A stretch of DNA of 64,000 nt from Pokkaliibacter plantistimulans (lineage in GTDB: Bacteria > Pseudomonadota > Gammaproteobacteria > Pseudomonadales > Balneatricaceae), in the NCBI RefSeq assembly GCF_046844695.1, contig NZ_CP177354.1, positions 1,364,001-1,428,000 of the forward strand, written 5' to 3'. The notes beneath the pieces were generated by a model. That model had not been told where the DNA came from. It worked only from the letters and a program-made list of their open reading frames with translations, and ran no database searches. Within the stretch, counting starts at the first letter, position 1. Every line of letters begins with the position of its first letter. A program made the position numbers and the translations under genes. This document shows, in pieces, positions 63,560 to 64,000 of this stretch.

Positions 63560-64000
63560 TCAGTCGTCGGAGGTAAAGACGTAGTCCATATGTTGATGGG
63601 GGGGTTGCAGATAATGTCCCTGAATGTATTTGATACCTGCCTGCCATAGCAAGCTCAGGCAGGACGCATTTTCCACCATCGGACCGATGATAGTTTTGCC
63701 TTTTGGGACCAGCGGAGCAATCAGGCGGGCAATTCTGGCCTGAGTGTCGGGTTGATTGACCGTGCGGATCAACGGACCGTGCAGTTTGTAGTAGTCGCAG
63801 TCAAATTGCTCCGACAGCTGTTCTGCATGGGTGGTCATACCCAGATGTTTCAGACAGAGCTTCAGGCCAAGCTGATGCAGTTGTTCACAGAACAGGGCGG
63901 CCTGACGGCCAGCGGCCCATACATCCACTTCGCTGATTTGCATCACCAGCTCGTGCTGTGGAGGGACTTCTTTCATGGTGGCTTCGAGCCAGACGAAGAA
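63560..64000 (-). CDS. C-terminal part of a FimX-like protein with degenerate EAL domain
   Basis: The frame is open to the right edge (the start lies outside), leaving 146 residues. The final segment WQAGIKYIQGHYLQPPHQHMDYVF is typical of the FimX group of EAL proteins, which bind c-di-GMP and control type IV pilus assembly. The EAL signatures visible in this part are altered: the KxD motif reads YYKLHG and the EGVE loop reads GPMVENA, so the domain should be a receptor rather than an enzyme. Position next to serB is as for fimX in P. aeruginosa. Confidence in FimX itself is moderate because only the end is visible. Confidence 0.75.
   Translation of the reverse strand, partial: FFVWLEATMKEVPPQHELVMQISEVDVWAAGRQAALFCEQLHQLGLKLCLKHLGMTTHAEQLSEQFDCDYYKLHGPLIRTVNQPDTQARIARLIAPLVPKGKTIIGPMVENASCLSLLWQAGIKYIQGHYLQPPHQHMDYVFTSDD

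Overview
The window reads as an ordinary, gene-dense chromosome segment of a gammaproteobacterium. The gene content and order point to the Pseudomonas/Oceanospirillales side of the class. From memory of Pseudomonas aeruginosa, several neighbourhoods match: envZ-ompR (amgS-amgR) near tex, gshA, argA and argE; hemC-hemD-hemX-hemY; DUF423-thiS-thiG-trmB; glnE-ilvE-waaF-waaC followed by LPS core genes and msbA-hldE; and a FimX-like gene beside serB and an AhpA/YtjB-like gene. A Tsx porin is an additional feature familiar from enterics and vibrios. I see no tRNA, rRNA, CRISPR array, prophage or complete insertion sequence.

Layout. 1-7.6 kb: the end of an ABC transporter permease, a Tsx-family porin, envZ-ompR on the minus strand, and a large PAS/GGDEF/EAL protein. 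7.7-16.8 kb: dgkA, tex, gshA and the tetrapyrrole operon hemC-hemD-hemX-hemY. 17.2-23.8 kb: a DUF423 membrane protein, thiS-thiG, a DUF1800/DUF1501 pair and a DHH phosphoesterase on the minus strand, trmB and a 2Fe-2S ferredoxin. 24-29.3 kb: argE-argA (arginine synthesis), dgt and a CYTH-domain protein. 29.5-34.9 kb: a response regulator with an HD-GYP output and a 1446-residue hybrid kinase, forming a phosphorelay that probably lowers cyclic di-GMP. 34.9-40 kb: a small lipoprotein, a winged-helix protein, glnE and ilvE.

40.5-60.3 kb is the LPS core and lipid A region. A plus-strand operon (waaF, waaC, a WaaE-like family 2 transferase, two family 9 and one family 4 transferases, an asparagine-synthase homologue, two more family 4 transferases) converges near 50.9 kb with a minus-strand operon (lpxL-like, waaQ-like, waaG-like, O-antigen ligase). 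ugd, msbA and hldE follow on the plus strand. Together they make activated heptose and UDP-glucuronate, build and acylate lipid A-core, ligate O-polysaccharide and flip lipid A-core across the inner membrane. No heptose kinase (WaaP family) is recognisable here. The combination of Ugd, a WaaE-like enzyme and an amidotransferase suggests, as inference, a core charged or decorated by uronic acid or its amide instead of heptose phosphates.

60.3-64 kb: a compact 213-bp MITE-like element with terminal inverted repeats and a TTAG duplication directly after hldE, a perfect 20-bp-stem terminator, an AhpA/YtjB-like membrane protein divergent from serB, and the C-terminal end of a FimX-like protein with a degenerate EAL domain.

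The clearest items for follow-up are the MITE-like element, the LPS core cluster, the phosphorelay/HD-GYP operon, and a perfect 30-bp in-frame tandem duplication in the first gene. I did not find a convincing wholly new multi-gene system.
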